A stretch of 64,000 nucleotides of DNA, taken from the NCBI GenBank assembly GCA_965203505.1, contig OZ241880.1, positions 496,001 through 560,000 of the forward strand. The letters run 5' to 3'. The notes beneath the pieces were generated by a model. It was not told the origin of the DNA. It saw nothing but the letters and a program-made list of their open reading frames with translations, and ran no database searches. A program made the position numbers and the translations under genes. Positions 35,217 to 43,862 of this stretch are shown here, piece after piece. The first letter of the stretch is position 1. Each line of letters begins with the position of its first letter. This DNA comes from Bin127 sp965203505. Lineage in GTDB: Bacteria > Chloroflexota > Dehalococcoidia > Lucifugimonadales > Lucifugimonadaceae.

Positions 35217-35306
35217 ATTTTTCGAATTTCCTCGCTTCAGGTTGTTTCTGCAACCGATGAATCAATTGTGACGTTGACAACCAAATGCGCGTACGTTTGG
35301 CTGAAT

Positions 35307-36596
35307 TCACCTGACCGATGACAAATCGATTTGGTCTCCAGGCAATGCGAAGATATCGGTGTCTTGGATCTTGCCATCAACCATCTGCCACACCCGCATC
35401 GAGCTCAATACATCGCCGTTCTTGTCGAAGTCTATTGAACCCGCTGCTCCCTCATAGTTGATTTCCTCGCCGTTCCGAACCAATTCCAACGCTCTAGGTA
35501 TGTCGCCAGGGCCAACCACCTCACCCGGCGGATTGGCGACTGACCGTAACTCATCGCGTACGGCTACCGGATCATCCGTATCGGCCTGTTCAATAGCCAA
35601 CGCGAGCACGATCGCCGCGTCAAATGCCTCCGCGATTATCTGAGCATTCGGGTCGTTGCCTGTCCGCTCCGAGTAGACCCGACGGAAATCTCTTACTGCA
35701 GGCGTCTCTGGACTGCCTGGAGCGAGTCCGAACGCACCATCGAAATGTCTGCCTCCGATGGTGTCGAACATGTCCTGCGACTTCGTCTGATCAACGAAGA
35801 TGAACTCGTCGAAATACTCGCCTTCGGCCGCCTCGCGCAACAAAGTAGTTCCGGAGTCCGGATAAGCGATCGTAATCAATGCCTCGGGATCGTCTTTCGA
35901 CGCGTCGCTGAGTTCCGAGATGTAACTCGCCTGACCCAACTCGTGGGGCACCGCGGCCGAAACGATACCTCCGATCGCCTCAAAGTTCTCGACGAAGGAC
36001 TCGTTCAAGCTTTCGCCGTACGCGTTGTTCACATAAGTCGTCGACACCCGCTTGTAACCGATTGCCTGTGCCAACCTAGCCAATGCCTGCGCCTTGATGC
36101 CATCATTTACCCGCGTTCGGAAAACCATGTCGTTGTCGTCCAGCGCCGATATCGCCTTGGAGGATGATCCCGGAGAAATCTGCAACACTCCGCTGGGGAT
36201 CGTTACGGATTCCGCGATGGCGATCGTAACTGGCGAAGCGTGAGCAGCCATGATGAAGTTGACGTGGTTGACGTTCACCAACCCGCTCGCGGCATCCGCA
36301 GCCAGAGTCGCGTTCGTTCCACTGTCGCGATGGAGCACTTCGATCTGTGAACCGTTGACTCCTCCAGCTTCATTGATCAGATCGAACGCCAAGCTCATCG
36401 AGGCTTGCGCCGCCGGTCCCAACGTCGACAGGTCTCCGCTCACCGGCATCACCGTTCCCACTCTGACGTTTCCTCCGCCATCATCCAGCAGTCCACATGA
36501 AAGCGATGTCAAAAGCAACGCAGACAAACTTGCCGCAACAATAGCCAAAGACGCCGAATTGACTAAACTCGCCTTTGATGAGGATCGAAATTCCAT
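35307..36596 (-). CDS. Lipoprotein with single Peripla_BP_6 domain
   Basis: Protein of 429 residues, signal with 'LLLTSLSCGLLDDGGG' (Cys34) and one Leu/Ile/Val-type binding domain ('GTVMPVSGDLSTLGPAAQAS', 'EVLHRDSGTNATLAADAAS', 'TTYVNNAYGESLNES', 'NYEGAAGSIDFDKNGDV'). It is closest to the first half of the 819-residue neighbour and probably represents the ancestral one-domain form. AAGG lies about 12 bases before the ATG. Third member of a cluster with five binding domains in total. Confidence 0.85.
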   Translation of the reverse strand: MEFRSSSKASLVNSASLAIVAASLSALLLTSLSCGLLDDGGGNVRVGTVMPVSGDLSTLGPAAQASMSLAFDLINEAGGVNGSQIEVLHRDSGTNATLAADAASGLVNVNHVNFIMAAHASPVTIAIAESVTIPSGVLQISPGSSSKAISALDDNDMVFRTRVNDGIKAQALARLAQAIGYKRVSTTYVNNAYGESLNESFVENFEAIGGIVSAAVPHELGQASYISELSDASKDDPEALITIAYPDSGTTLLREAAEGEYFDEFIFVDQTKSQDMFDTIGGRHFDGAFGLAPGSPETPAVRDFRRVYSERTGNDPNAQIIAEAFDAAIVLALAIEQADTDDPVAVRDELRSVANPPGEVVGPGDIPRALELVRNGEEINYEGAAGSIDFDKNGDVLSSMRVWQMVDGKIQDTDIFALPGDQIDLSSVR

Positions 36597-36700
36597 GCGT
36601 CATACGCCTTCAGACAAACATCCGCGCTTTATAGATTCTAGTTTTGCTAAACCAGCCAAATGCAACAATTGGCTTGCTCTAGAAGTTGAAGTGGAAAGAA

Positions 36701-37237
36701 TCAAGCAGGCGGCGGTGGCAACGACAAGCTGGGCGGCTCCGTGAAACCGAATTCGTTTGAGGTCAGCCAGTAGCCGATCGCCAGCATCGCAATCGGAAAC
36801 AAAAGGGCAATCCAGATGATTCCTCGCGAATCTTTCCAACGCTCAAAGACCGGGGTCAACACGCTGGTGAAAATTGTGATCACTGCGCCAAGCGGGATGA
36901 TGTAGCGAATGGCGTTCGATATGTCTCCGGCGTACTCAATGACCGCCGCCGCGATGACCACCAGAATCAGGAGCACTGTCAAAACAATGTTGAACGTGCG
37001 CGATCGACTCTGAACGTCACCACGTAGTCGAGCCCAAATCATTCCTGCAATCACCGCCCCGATCAATGAGACGAAAGCGACGCTCCCGGCGTTACCAACC
37101 AAATCGTCTGGCGAGGTGAGCGGCGCGTTCACACCCATTGCGACTGCACCGCCGATCAACGTTGCAAGGTACGCCGGTATGCGCGCGAGGACGTGTCGGC
37201 GGAGGCCGGTTTCTTCTTGGCGGATTTCTTCTTGCAT
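36701..37237 (-). CDS. Membrane protein, four to five TM segments
   Basis: Protein of 178 residues that I do not recognise. A charged N-terminus (MQEEIRQEETGLRRH) is followed by hydrophobic segments at about 20-38, 48-68, 82-104, 110-130 and 142-160, and a proline-rich end ('PSLSLPPPPA'). No transporter or enzyme motif is visible. It is separated from the ManD-like gene upstream by a hairpin-bearing gap and is likely its own transcript. Confidence 0.6.
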   Translation of the reverse strand: MQEEIRQEETGLRRHVLARIPAYLATLIGGAVAMGVNAPLTSPDDLVGNAGSVAFVSLIGAVIAGMIWARLRGDVQSRSRTFNIVLTVLLILVVIAAAVIEYAGDISNAIRYIIPLGAVITIFTSVLTPVFERWKDSRGIIWIALLFPIAMLAIGYWLTSNEFGFTEPPSLSLPPPPA

Positions 37238-37276
37238 TTGGTTATTGCGGTGGACCTTTTGAGCATCCCCCGCTCC

Positions 37277-37304
37277 CGCGCCCCCTTCGCTGGAGCGAAA
37301 GGGG
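37277..37304. repeat. Hairpin repeat between ManD-like and membrane genes
   Basis: CCCCTTCGCT-GG-AGCGAA(A)GGGG, a near-perfect stem with one bulged base, located two bases past the ManD-like stop. It belongs to the family of CCCCTTTCGC/GCGAAAGGGG hairpins at 14572, 15650 and 63421. It could terminate transcription on the minus strand but lacks a T run. Confidence 0.6.
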
Positions 37305-37306
37305 CT

Positions 37307-38611
37307 TTAGGGTTTGACCATTCCACCGTCGGCACGCCTCACGGTATCCCATGCGCCACCAAAAGCACGTTCTTTGAACGGGTACTTGGCCGCCATATCC
37401 TCGTCGATGTCGATGCCGAGGCCCGGCTTGCCGTTCGGCCACATCATGCCGTCGCGGACCTCGGGAAAGCCGGGGAACATGTCGCGCGTGCGCTCGCCCG
37501 GAATCGCGTACTCCTGGATTCCGAAGTTGTAGCAGTTCACGTCGAGCATGAGGTTAGCGGCATGACCGACCGGTGAAGTGTCCCCAGGACCGTGCCATGC
37601 GGTCCGTACGCTGAACAACTCGCCCATGGCGGCGAATTTCTTGCCGGGCGTGATACCGCCGATCTGCGACATGTGCATCCTAAGGAAATCGACTAAACGA
37701 TCCTTGATCATAGGGATGATTTCGTGCGGACTATTCCAAAGCTCGCCCATGGCTATGGGTGTCGCGCACTGCTGGCGCACCATCCGGAAATACTCGTTGT
37801 CTTCGGGACTGAACAGGTCCTCAAGGAAGAACAGTTGGTATTGTTCGACCTCTTTAGCGAACCAGACACCGAGTATCGGAGGGATTCGTTCATGGACATC
37901 GTGGAGTATCTCGATGCCATATCCGAAGCGGTCGCGGATGTGTTCGAACAGGTCCAACGCGCCGCGGACGTAAGGTTTCGGCTCGAACACGCCGCCGGGA
38001 TGGGCGTAAAGCTGGTTCGGGTCGTAGTCCCGTAGCCATGTGGTCGCCGCGATCGGACCTTGTGAAACGTCGCGAGCATTGATCGATCCATCGCCCGACG
38101 CGCCATGGGAACCGTACGATGAGTATCCGGTTGTCGCGACCTGTACCCGGATGTGGTGGAAGCCGTTCTCCATGTGCTCCGCCATCCTGTCGGCGGTTTC
38201 TTCCTTGCTGCCGCCGCTGGCGTGGACATAGACCGGCGCAGCTTCGCGGGCGCGACCGCCCAGAAGGTCGTAAACAGGCATACCGGCCATCTTTCCTTTG
38301 ATGTCCCAAAGCGCTTGGTCCACACCCGACAGAGCGTTGTTAAGAACCGGTCCGTTGCGCCAGTATGACGAAACGTATGACGACTGCCAGATGTCCTCGA
38401 TGTCGGCTACGTTCTTGCCGATCAGAAACGGCTTTAGATAGTCGTCAACAGCAGCCTTCACGGTGGACGGACGCTGCGTAAAGGTCGCGCATCCAACGCC
38501 ATAAAGCCCCGGTTCAGAGGTTTCGATCTTGACGATCACGAGTCGGATGTTGTCCGGCTCGGTCATGATTGTTCGGATATCGCGAATCGTTACGTTGTCG
38601 GCGGCGCTCAT
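37307..38611 (-). CDS. Enolase-superfamily sugar-acid dehydratase (ManD/RspA-like)
   Basis: Protein of 434 residues of the mandelate racemase/muconate lactonizing group, closest by motif to D-mannonate dehydratase ManD/RspA: 'YWRNGPVLNNALSGVDQALW', 'VYDLLGGRAR', 'EILHDVHERIPP' (metal Asp), 'FFLEDLFSPE' (metal Glu), 'PIAMGELWNS' (metal Glu) and 'AWHGPGDTSPVGHAANLMLD'. ManD-type enzymes dehydrate D-mannonate or D-gluconate, some with low activity. Full length. Divergent from the three tandem dehydrogenases (122-bp gap), suggesting a shared pathway in which dehydrogenases oxidise the sugar before dehydration. Confidence 0.88.
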   Translation of the reverse strand: MSAADNVTIRDIRTIMTEPDNIRLVIVKIETSEPGLYGVGCATFTQRPSTVKAAVDDYLKPFLIGKNVADIEDIWQSSYVSSYWRNGPVLNNALSGVDQALWDIKGKMAGMPVYDLLGGRAREAAPVYVHASGGSKEETADRMAEHMENGFHHIRVQVATTGYSSYGSHGASGDGSINARDVSQGPIAATTWLRDYDPNQLYAHPGGVFEPKPYVRGALDLFEHIRDRFGYGIEILHDVHERIPPILGVWFAKEVEQYQLFFLEDLFSPEDNEYFRMVRQQCATPIAMGELWNSPHEIIPMIKDRLVDFLRMHMSQIGGITPGKKFAAMGELFSVRTAWHGPGDTSPVGHAANLMLDVNCYNFGIQEYAIPGERTRDMFPGFPEVRDGMMWPNGKPGLGIDIDEDMAAKYPFKERAFGGAWDTVRRADGGMVKP

Positions 38612-38733
38612 ATCTGCTCCCTGTCAAAGTTCGTGAAAAACAATGATACGAACTCGGACCGCGATGTTGCGCAGACGCGCCGCAGTATCGTTAACATGCG
38701 AACATACCGAAATGCTTTGTTAGGAGCGATGCG

Positions 38734-39741
38734 ATGAAGGCTATGACTTGGCACGGCGGGAACCACTTCACACATGACGAGGTGCCGGATCCAGTCGCAG
38801 AACAGGGCTTCGTTGTCGTGGAAATCGATACCACCGGGATCTGCGGCACCGATGTTCACATCACACAAGGCCTCTTTCCTTCGGAACCGCCCGCGATACT
38901 CGGCCATGAGGGGGCGGGAACCATCGTGGATGTCGGCGAAGGCGTCTCACGCGACCGCATCGGGCAACGCGTCGTCGTCAATCACTCCGCTCACTGTTTC
39001 GAGTGTTGGAACTGCCGCAACTGGAATATTTCGCGATGCGAGGTAGCACCCGGCTCATCGAACGGGCTCTTCGCACAATACGTCGCTCTACACTCTCGGG
39101 TCGCTCTCCAGCTACCGGAAGACCTCGATATGGAGACGGCGGCGATGACCGAGCCGGCAGCCTGCTGCCTTTCTGGCGTAGAGATGCTCGACATTCCATA
39201 TCGCGCCACCGGTCTCGTCATCGGCGCAGGCATCATGGGCCTCTTCACCGCTGCGTTCATGAAGACGCACGGCGTCGAGACTCTCGTCGTCTCCGAACCG
39301 GTCAAGGTACGCCGCGAAATGGCGAAACAGTTCGGCGCCGACATCCTCCACGATCCCAACGACGTTCCTCTCGAGGACGTGATGGCCGATGTCACCGATC
39401 AGGGGCGCGGCTTCAGCGTAACTGCCGAAGCGGTTGGAAAGCCGGAACTGGTCGCCGCCTGCATCAATGTGACAAAACCGCGCGGCCAAGCCCTCATGAT
39501 CGGTGTCTGCCCCGAAGGAGCGCCGTTGCCCGTCGACCTCTACGACATGCACTTCCGAGAGATAAAACTCGTCGGCGCCTTTGGACGCGGCAACGTCTTC
39601 TACCGCGTCCCCGGCGAGCTCGAGAAGCTCAACCTGGAAAACGTCATCTCCGGCCGCTTCCCGCTTGTCGAACTCCCCGACGCAATCACCGCTTCCGCCG
39701 AAGGACTCGGGGTCAAGTTCGCGATCAAGCCTAACGCTTAA
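38734..39741 (+). CDS. Zn-dependent dehydrogenase (tandem copy 1)
   Basis: Medium-chain (MDR) dehydrogenase of 335 residues. Catalytic zinc ligands lie in 'GICGTDVH' (Cys38) and 'GHEGAGTI' (His/Glu), and the structural zinc motif C-x2-C-x2-C-x7-C is complete ('CFECWNCRNW'). The NAD(P) fold has 'GLVIGAGIMGLFTAAFM'. The family includes sorbitol, threonine and sugar dehydrogenases; the substrate is unknown. AGGAG lies eight bases before the ATG. First of three tandem paralogues of identical length and small spacing, so one operon. Confidence 0.9.
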   Translation: MKAMTWHGGNHFTHDEVPDPVAEQGFVVVEIDTTGICGTDVHITQGLFPSEPPAILGHEGAGTIVDVGEGVSRDRIGQRVVVNHSAHCFECWNCRNWNISRCEVAPGSSNGLFAQYVALHSRVALQLPEDLDMETAAMTEPAACCLSGVEMLDIPYRATGLVIGAGIMGLFTAAFMKTHGVETLVVSEPVKVRREMAKQFGADILHDPNDVPLEDVMADVTDQGRGFSVTAEAVGKPELVAACINVTKPRGQALMIGVCPEGAPLPVDLYDMHFREIKLVGAFGRGNVFYRVPGELEKLNLENVISGRFPLVELPDAITASAEGLGVKFAIKPNA

Positions 39742-39766
39742 CCCCCACAATCTTGGGAGACCCGAT

Positions 39767-40774
39767 ATGAAAGCGATGACCTGGCAAGGCGGGAACCGGT
39801 TCACTCATGACGATGTGCCTGATCCAGTGGCGGAGCCTGGGTTCGTGGTGGTCAAGATGGACACGACGGGCATATGCGGGACGGACGTGCACGCTACGCA
39901 GGGGCTCTTCCCGTGGTATCCGCCGCAGATTATGGGTCACGAAGGCTCCGGTGTGATCGTGGAAGTCGGCGCGGGGGTCGCCAAGGATCGGATAGGTCAA
40001 CGAGTTGCAGTGAACCGCAAGGCGCAGTGCTACGAGTGCTGGAGTTGTCGGAACTGGAACACGTTCCATTGCGAGGTCGCTAGGCAATCCTCGGACGGGA
40101 TGTACGCGGAGTACATCGGCCTCGACGCAGGCGCCGCCTTCGAACTACCAGAAGGTCTCGATATCGAGATCGCCGCTCTTACGGAGCCAGCATCGTGCTG
40201 CCTCTCAGGGGTCGAGATGCTTGACATCCCATACCGGGCGACAGGCTTGGTTATCGGAGCCGGCGTCATGGGCCTCTTCACCGCCGCTTTTTTGAAGTCG
40301 CACGGAGTCGAGACGCTGGTGGTGTCGGAACCGGTGACGGTGCGCCGCGATATGGCGGCGCAGTTCGGTGCGGACATCCTTCACGACCCGCGCGACGTTC
40401 CGCTTTCAGAGATCATCGCTGACGTCACCGACGAAGGTCGCGGTTTCGATGTCACAGCGGAGGCGGTCGGCAAGCCGGAGCTCGTTGCCGCCTGCATCAA
40501 CGCCACGAAACCGCGGGGCCAGACGCTCATGATCGGGGTCAGCCCGGAGGGATCGCCGTTGCCGGTCGACCTCTACGACATGCACTTCCGCGAGATCAAG
40601 TTGCTCAGTTCGATGGGCCGAGGGGACGTGTTCCATCGGGTGCCGGAGGAGCTGACGAAACTCAATCTTGAAAACGTGATCTCGGGCCGCTACCCACTAA
40701 CCGAACTGCCGGACGCCATAACCGCCTCGGCGGAGGGTCTGGGCGTCAAGTTCGTAATCAAACCAAACGCCTAA
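39767..40774 (+). CDS. Zn-dependent dehydrogenase (tandem copy 2)
   Basis: MDR dehydrogenase of 335 residues, paralogue of both neighbours. Zinc ligands in 'GICGTDVHATQG', 'GHEGSGVI' and the Cys cluster 'CYECWSCRNW' are all present; Rossmann motif 'GLVIGAGVMGLFTAAFL'. It begins with MKAMTWQGGNRFTHDD at 39767, preceded by GGGAG eight bases upstream and 25 bp after copy 1; the in-frame extension to 39581 overlaps copy 1 and is rejected. Copies differ most around the substrate loop (residues about 85-125), suggesting different substrates. Confidence 0.9.
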   Translation: MKAMTWQGGNRFTHDDVPDPVAEPGFVVVKMDTTGICGTDVHATQGLFPWYPPQIMGHEGSGVIVEVGAGVAKDRIGQRVAVNRKAQCYECWSCRNWNTFHCEVARQSSDGMYAEYIGLDAGAAFELPEGLDIEIAALTEPASCCLSGVEMLDIPYRATGLVIGAGVMGLFTAAFLKSHGVETLVVSEPVTVRRDMAAQFGADILHDPRDVPLSEIIADVTDEGRGFDVTAEAVGKPELVAACINATKPRGQTLMIGVSPEGSPLPVDLYDMHFREIKLLSSMGRGDVFHRVPEELTKLNLENVISGRYPLTELPDAITASAEGLGVKFVIKPNA

Positions 40775-40799
40775 ACCTCAACATTCAAGGAATTCCGAC

Positions 40800-41807
40800 A
40801 TGAAGGCACAGACTTGGCACGGTGGCGCGCATTTCACTCTCGACGACATCCCCGATCCCGAACCAGCGCCAGGATACGTTGTCGTCAAAATCGACACCAC
40901 GGGCATCTGCGGGACGGACGTCCACGTTACGCAAGGGTTATTTCCAAAAGATCCACCTCAGATCTTGGGGCACGAAAGCTCCGGCACCATCGTTGAAGTT
41001 GGCGTCGGGGTCTCCAGGGATCGGATCGGCCAACGCGTGTGTGTCAACCATCCGGCGAATTGCTACGAATGCTGGTACTGCCGCAGCTGGAGCGTTTGCC
41101 GCTGTGAGAACCAGCCGCCGTTTTCGAACGGTTACTTCGCCCAGTACACGGCCGTTGCGTCGCGCTCTGCCGTCGAGATTCCAGAATCCTTAGATCTCGA
41201 GACAGCCGCCCTTACAGAACCTGCGGCCTGCTGCCTCTCCGGCGTCGAGATGCTCGACATCCCGTACCGCGCCACAGGGCTGGTCATCGGAGCAGGGATC
41301 ATGGGGCTCTTCACCGCCGCCTTCCTAAAGTCCCACGGCGTCGAAACTCTCGTCGTGTCAGAACCGATCAAGATCCGACGCGAGATGGCAAAGCAGTTCG
41401 GAGCCGACATCCTCCATGACCCTTACCATGTTCCGCTCTCGGATGTCATCGCCGACGTAACCGACCAAGGACGCGGCTTCAATGTCACCGCCGAAGCTGT
41501 CGGCAAACCCGAACTTGTTGCGACCTGCATCAACGCAACGAAACCCCGCGGCCAGACTCTCATGATCGGAGTCAGCCCGGAAGGCGCGCCGCTTCCGGTC
41601 GACCTCTACGACATGCATTTCCGTGAGATCAAACTCATCGGAGCCTTTCGCCAAGGAGACGTAACGCACAGGGTTCCAGACGAACTCGCCAAACTCAACC
41701 TCGAAAACGTAATCTCCGACCGCTATCCCCTTGAAGAACTCCCTGATGCCATAACCGCCTCCGCCGAAGGGCTAGGTGTCAAGTTCGTGATAAAACCGAA
41801 CGGCTAG
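40800..41807 (+). CDS. Zn-dependent dehydrogenase (tandem copy 3)
   Basis: MDR dehydrogenase of 335 residues, third paralogue, all zinc and cofactor motifs intact ('GICGTDVHVTQG', 'GHESSGTI', 'CYECWYCRSW', 'GLVIGAGIMGLFTAAFL'). AAGGAA lies nine bases before the ATG, 25 bp after copy 2. Residues about 145-195 are almost identical in all three copies, whereas the N-terminal part is more variable. Its TAG stop overlaps the stop of the convergent PaREP1-like gene within one CTAG. Confidence 0.9.
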   Translation: MKAQTWHGGAHFTLDDIPDPEPAPGYVVVKIDTTGICGTDVHVTQGLFPKDPPQILGHESSGTIVEVGVGVSRDRIGQRVCVNHPANCYECWYCRSWSVCRCENQPPFSNGYFAQYTAVASRSAVEIPESLDLETAALTEPAACCLSGVEMLDIPYRATGLVIGAGIMGLFTAAFLKSHGVETLVVSEPIKIRREMAKQFGADILHDPYHVPLSDVIADVTDQGRGFNVTAEAVGKPELVATCINATKPRGQTLMIGVSPEGAPLPVDLYDMHFREIKLIGAFRQGDVTHRVPDELAKLNLENVISDRYPLEELPDAITASAEGLGVKFVIKPNG

Positions 41808-42169
41808 CGATTGTCACCGTTTGTCAATTCCAACATTCGGTTGACGAACTGGTGCACCTTTGGTCGGTCCGCGGTGAATTCGTAGTCTTCCATCGTGCCG
41901 TTGTAGAAATTCGAATGGAAATAACGCGCCACTGCGAATCCGTCGTCAAGAGACTGATCTTGATATTCGGCGGCCAGATCTTCCACGGCTTGCACCATCG
42001 TCCGATGAGTTTTCAACTCGATTCCCCGGCTCTTCATCTCAGCGATGACGACGTGCGAGGCCGCTCCCCACAACTTCTCTGAAGCTTGCAGTATGTCGCC
42101 AGCGGCATACTCTCGGTCGGCGTCGTACAAGAATCTTTGTGCGGTTTCGACGTGTTCGGAAGTCAACAT
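41804..42169 (-). CDS. PaREP1/HEPN-like small protein
   Basis: Helical protein of 121 residues: 'HVETAQRFLYDADREYAAGD' and 'QASEKLWGAASHVVIAEM', patterns seen in PaREP1/DUF-type relatives of HEPN helical bundles, then 'KTHRTMVQAVEDLAAEY' and 'ARYFHSNFYNGTMED'. HEPN proteins are often RNases or toxins, but the Rx4-6H RNase motif is not obvious. AAAAGG lies nine bases before the ATG. Convergent with dehydrogenase copy 3, sharing the CTAG stop. Confidence 0.6.
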   Translation of the reverse strand: MLTSEHVETAQRFLYDADREYAAGDILQASEKLWGAASHVVIAEMKSRGIELKTHRTMVQAVEDLAAEYQDQSLDDGFAVARYFHSNFYNGTMEDYEFTADRPKVHQFVNRMLELTNGDNR

Positions 42170-42227
42170 TTGTGCAAACCTTTTGAATTAATCAACCGAC
42201 TCCATTGATACTAACACATTTAGCTCA

Positions 42228-43862
42228 TTAACGACGGTGTCGCTGTCTGTACAACTCCGTCTCGCGATGGAACGCGAACCAACCAAACCAGAACGAAATG
42301 TTCGATGGCACAGCCTTGAGCACGTTAGATGGATCCGAGGCGTCGGTTAGCCTTTCCCGCGAGACATCCCACTCCGTCCCGTTCTCGTCCACGACCCTCA
42401 GCGGAAACCCCTCTTCAGGCGCATCTTTCGGCAAGTTGAATGTAAGCCCATCAGGGTTTTCGTAGATGTGTGCGTCGGAAGTCGTAGCTGACGCCACAAC
42501 CACCAAATCGATATGGGCAATACGGTCGTGCACGATCCGCTCCGCCCGCAATACTTCGATCGGATACGCCTTGTCGATCCCTTTTACCGTCACTCCGAGA
42601 ACCTCTGCTTTTGGTGGCAATGCCTCGTCCCGGTGCGCGATCGGGAACATCGAGTCGGGATTGACGCGGTAGGCGTAGTAGATGGAGCGTTCGTCGCTTT
42701 CGTTGGTGTAGGTCCACGGTGGATACGTCCCGCCCTCGCGCGTAACCACCGTGGTGTCCGGGTGTTCCGCCTTCCACTCACCCCATGTCGTCCTAGATGT
42801 CGGGAAGAACTTGAGATCGACATCACTTCCGACCAACTCTCCGACAATTGGCTCACCTGTAAACTGGTGCCAGAGCGTACGCGTCGCACGGTCGTACATC
42901 ACCTTGTTGCTGCGGTACAGGAAGCCCGATGTCCCGAAGGTAGTCGGCTCGCCTTTGATGATGGCGCGATACCCGATCGCGCTGTTGCAAAGCGTTCACC
43001 AGGTGAGCGATAAAGGCTCGCCCCCCAAGATGTCATTCGCTAACTCATGCGCGTTGATGATCCGCAGCGGATAGGCGCGATGCTCACCGTTGATCGATAC
43101 GCCGATCACGCGCTCGTCATCTTCGAGGTACTCAGCCAACGGATCGTCTGCTGGAGCGTGCGCCGGGTTTTCGAGCGGCGGGATACCATCCGGAACTACT
43201 CCACCCCATTCGAGTTCCGTCAAGTCGAAATCGACACTGGCCTTCCCGCCGAGATACGGCGTCAGAAACGCTCCGAAGCGGCCATCGATCTGGCGCAGGT
43301 AGTTGATCTTCCACTCGGCATACTCGGAGGGCGGCGGATATTCATCGCTGTGCTTACCGATCCACTCGGACCACAGCAACCAGTTGTCGCCGATTGTCTC
43401 GCCGGTTAGGAATTGGAGCGTCTCTACGGCAGCATCGATCGCGTTTTTTGCCGATAGGTACCTGAACGATTCGACCAGTGGCCGGACTTGTGAAGTGTCG
43501 TTTTCGGCACGGATCTTTTCGAGCGTGGTTATGGTCCGGTCGTTCAGCGGCCCGAACCCCGGCGAAAGTTCGAAGCCGGCGAAGACGAGATACATGGCCG
43601 TATTTGGGTTGTACGGCACTGGCGTCGAAGTAGGTCGCACAGTCGGTTCGGCCGGTGGCGTTCCCGCGGTTTGTTTCGCAGGTTCGGTCGCTTTGACGAA
43701 TGACGATCCACTAGTCAACACAGGAGTAGACGTCGCCGGTCGACGTACTTCTCCGATAGTGGTCTCGTTCGCGAAATAGGACATTACCGCCGGCAGTAAC
43801 AACGCCAGCGCGCCGAGCGTCGCGAGCAAGATCGCGGTTGTGGCTATGTTTTTCACATTCAC
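42228..43862 (-). CDS. DUF3179 membrane protein, candidate selenoprotein (UGA at codon 289)
   Basis: One reading frame of 545 codons interrupted only by TGA at 42996-42998. Before it, 288 residues carry an N-terminal membrane anchor (about 5-30), a Thr/Pro linker and 'VSINGEHRAYPLRIINAHEL' ending 'GGEPLSLTW'. After it the same frame continues 'TLCNSAIGYRAI', 'FGTSGFLYRSNKVMYDR', 'TLWHQFTGEPIVGEL'. DUF3179 proteins normally have a C-x-L-C motif exactly here (TW-C-x-L-C-N), so UGA replaces the first Cys, giving U-T-L-C. A hairpin with perfect 7-bp stem and loop CGGGU begins 13 nt after UGA and its loop 20 nt after, as bacterial SECIS elements require. The start overlaps the FGGY kinase stop (ATGA). 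A plain nonsense mutation or base error cannot be excluded. Confidence 0.8.
42964..42982 (-). promoter_or_regulatory. Putative bacterial SECIS element
   Basis: On the coding strand GCGCGAU-CGGGU-AUCGCGC: seven paired bases, five-base loop with G at position two. The loop starts 20 nt after the UGA at 42996. Bacterial SECIS models ask for an apical loop about 16-37 nt downstream with a G in its first two positions; both hold. Confidence 0.7.

Noticed and set aside
39581..39766. Upstream extension of dehydrogenase copy 2
   Set aside because: It overlaps copy 1 out of frame; the paralogues all start at the MKA... methionine.
42228..42902. Separate DUF3179 fragment starting at an internal Met
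   Set aside because: It is in the same frame as the upstream ORF with only a TGA between, and family sequence continues through the gap, so one UGA-containing gene is the simpler reading.
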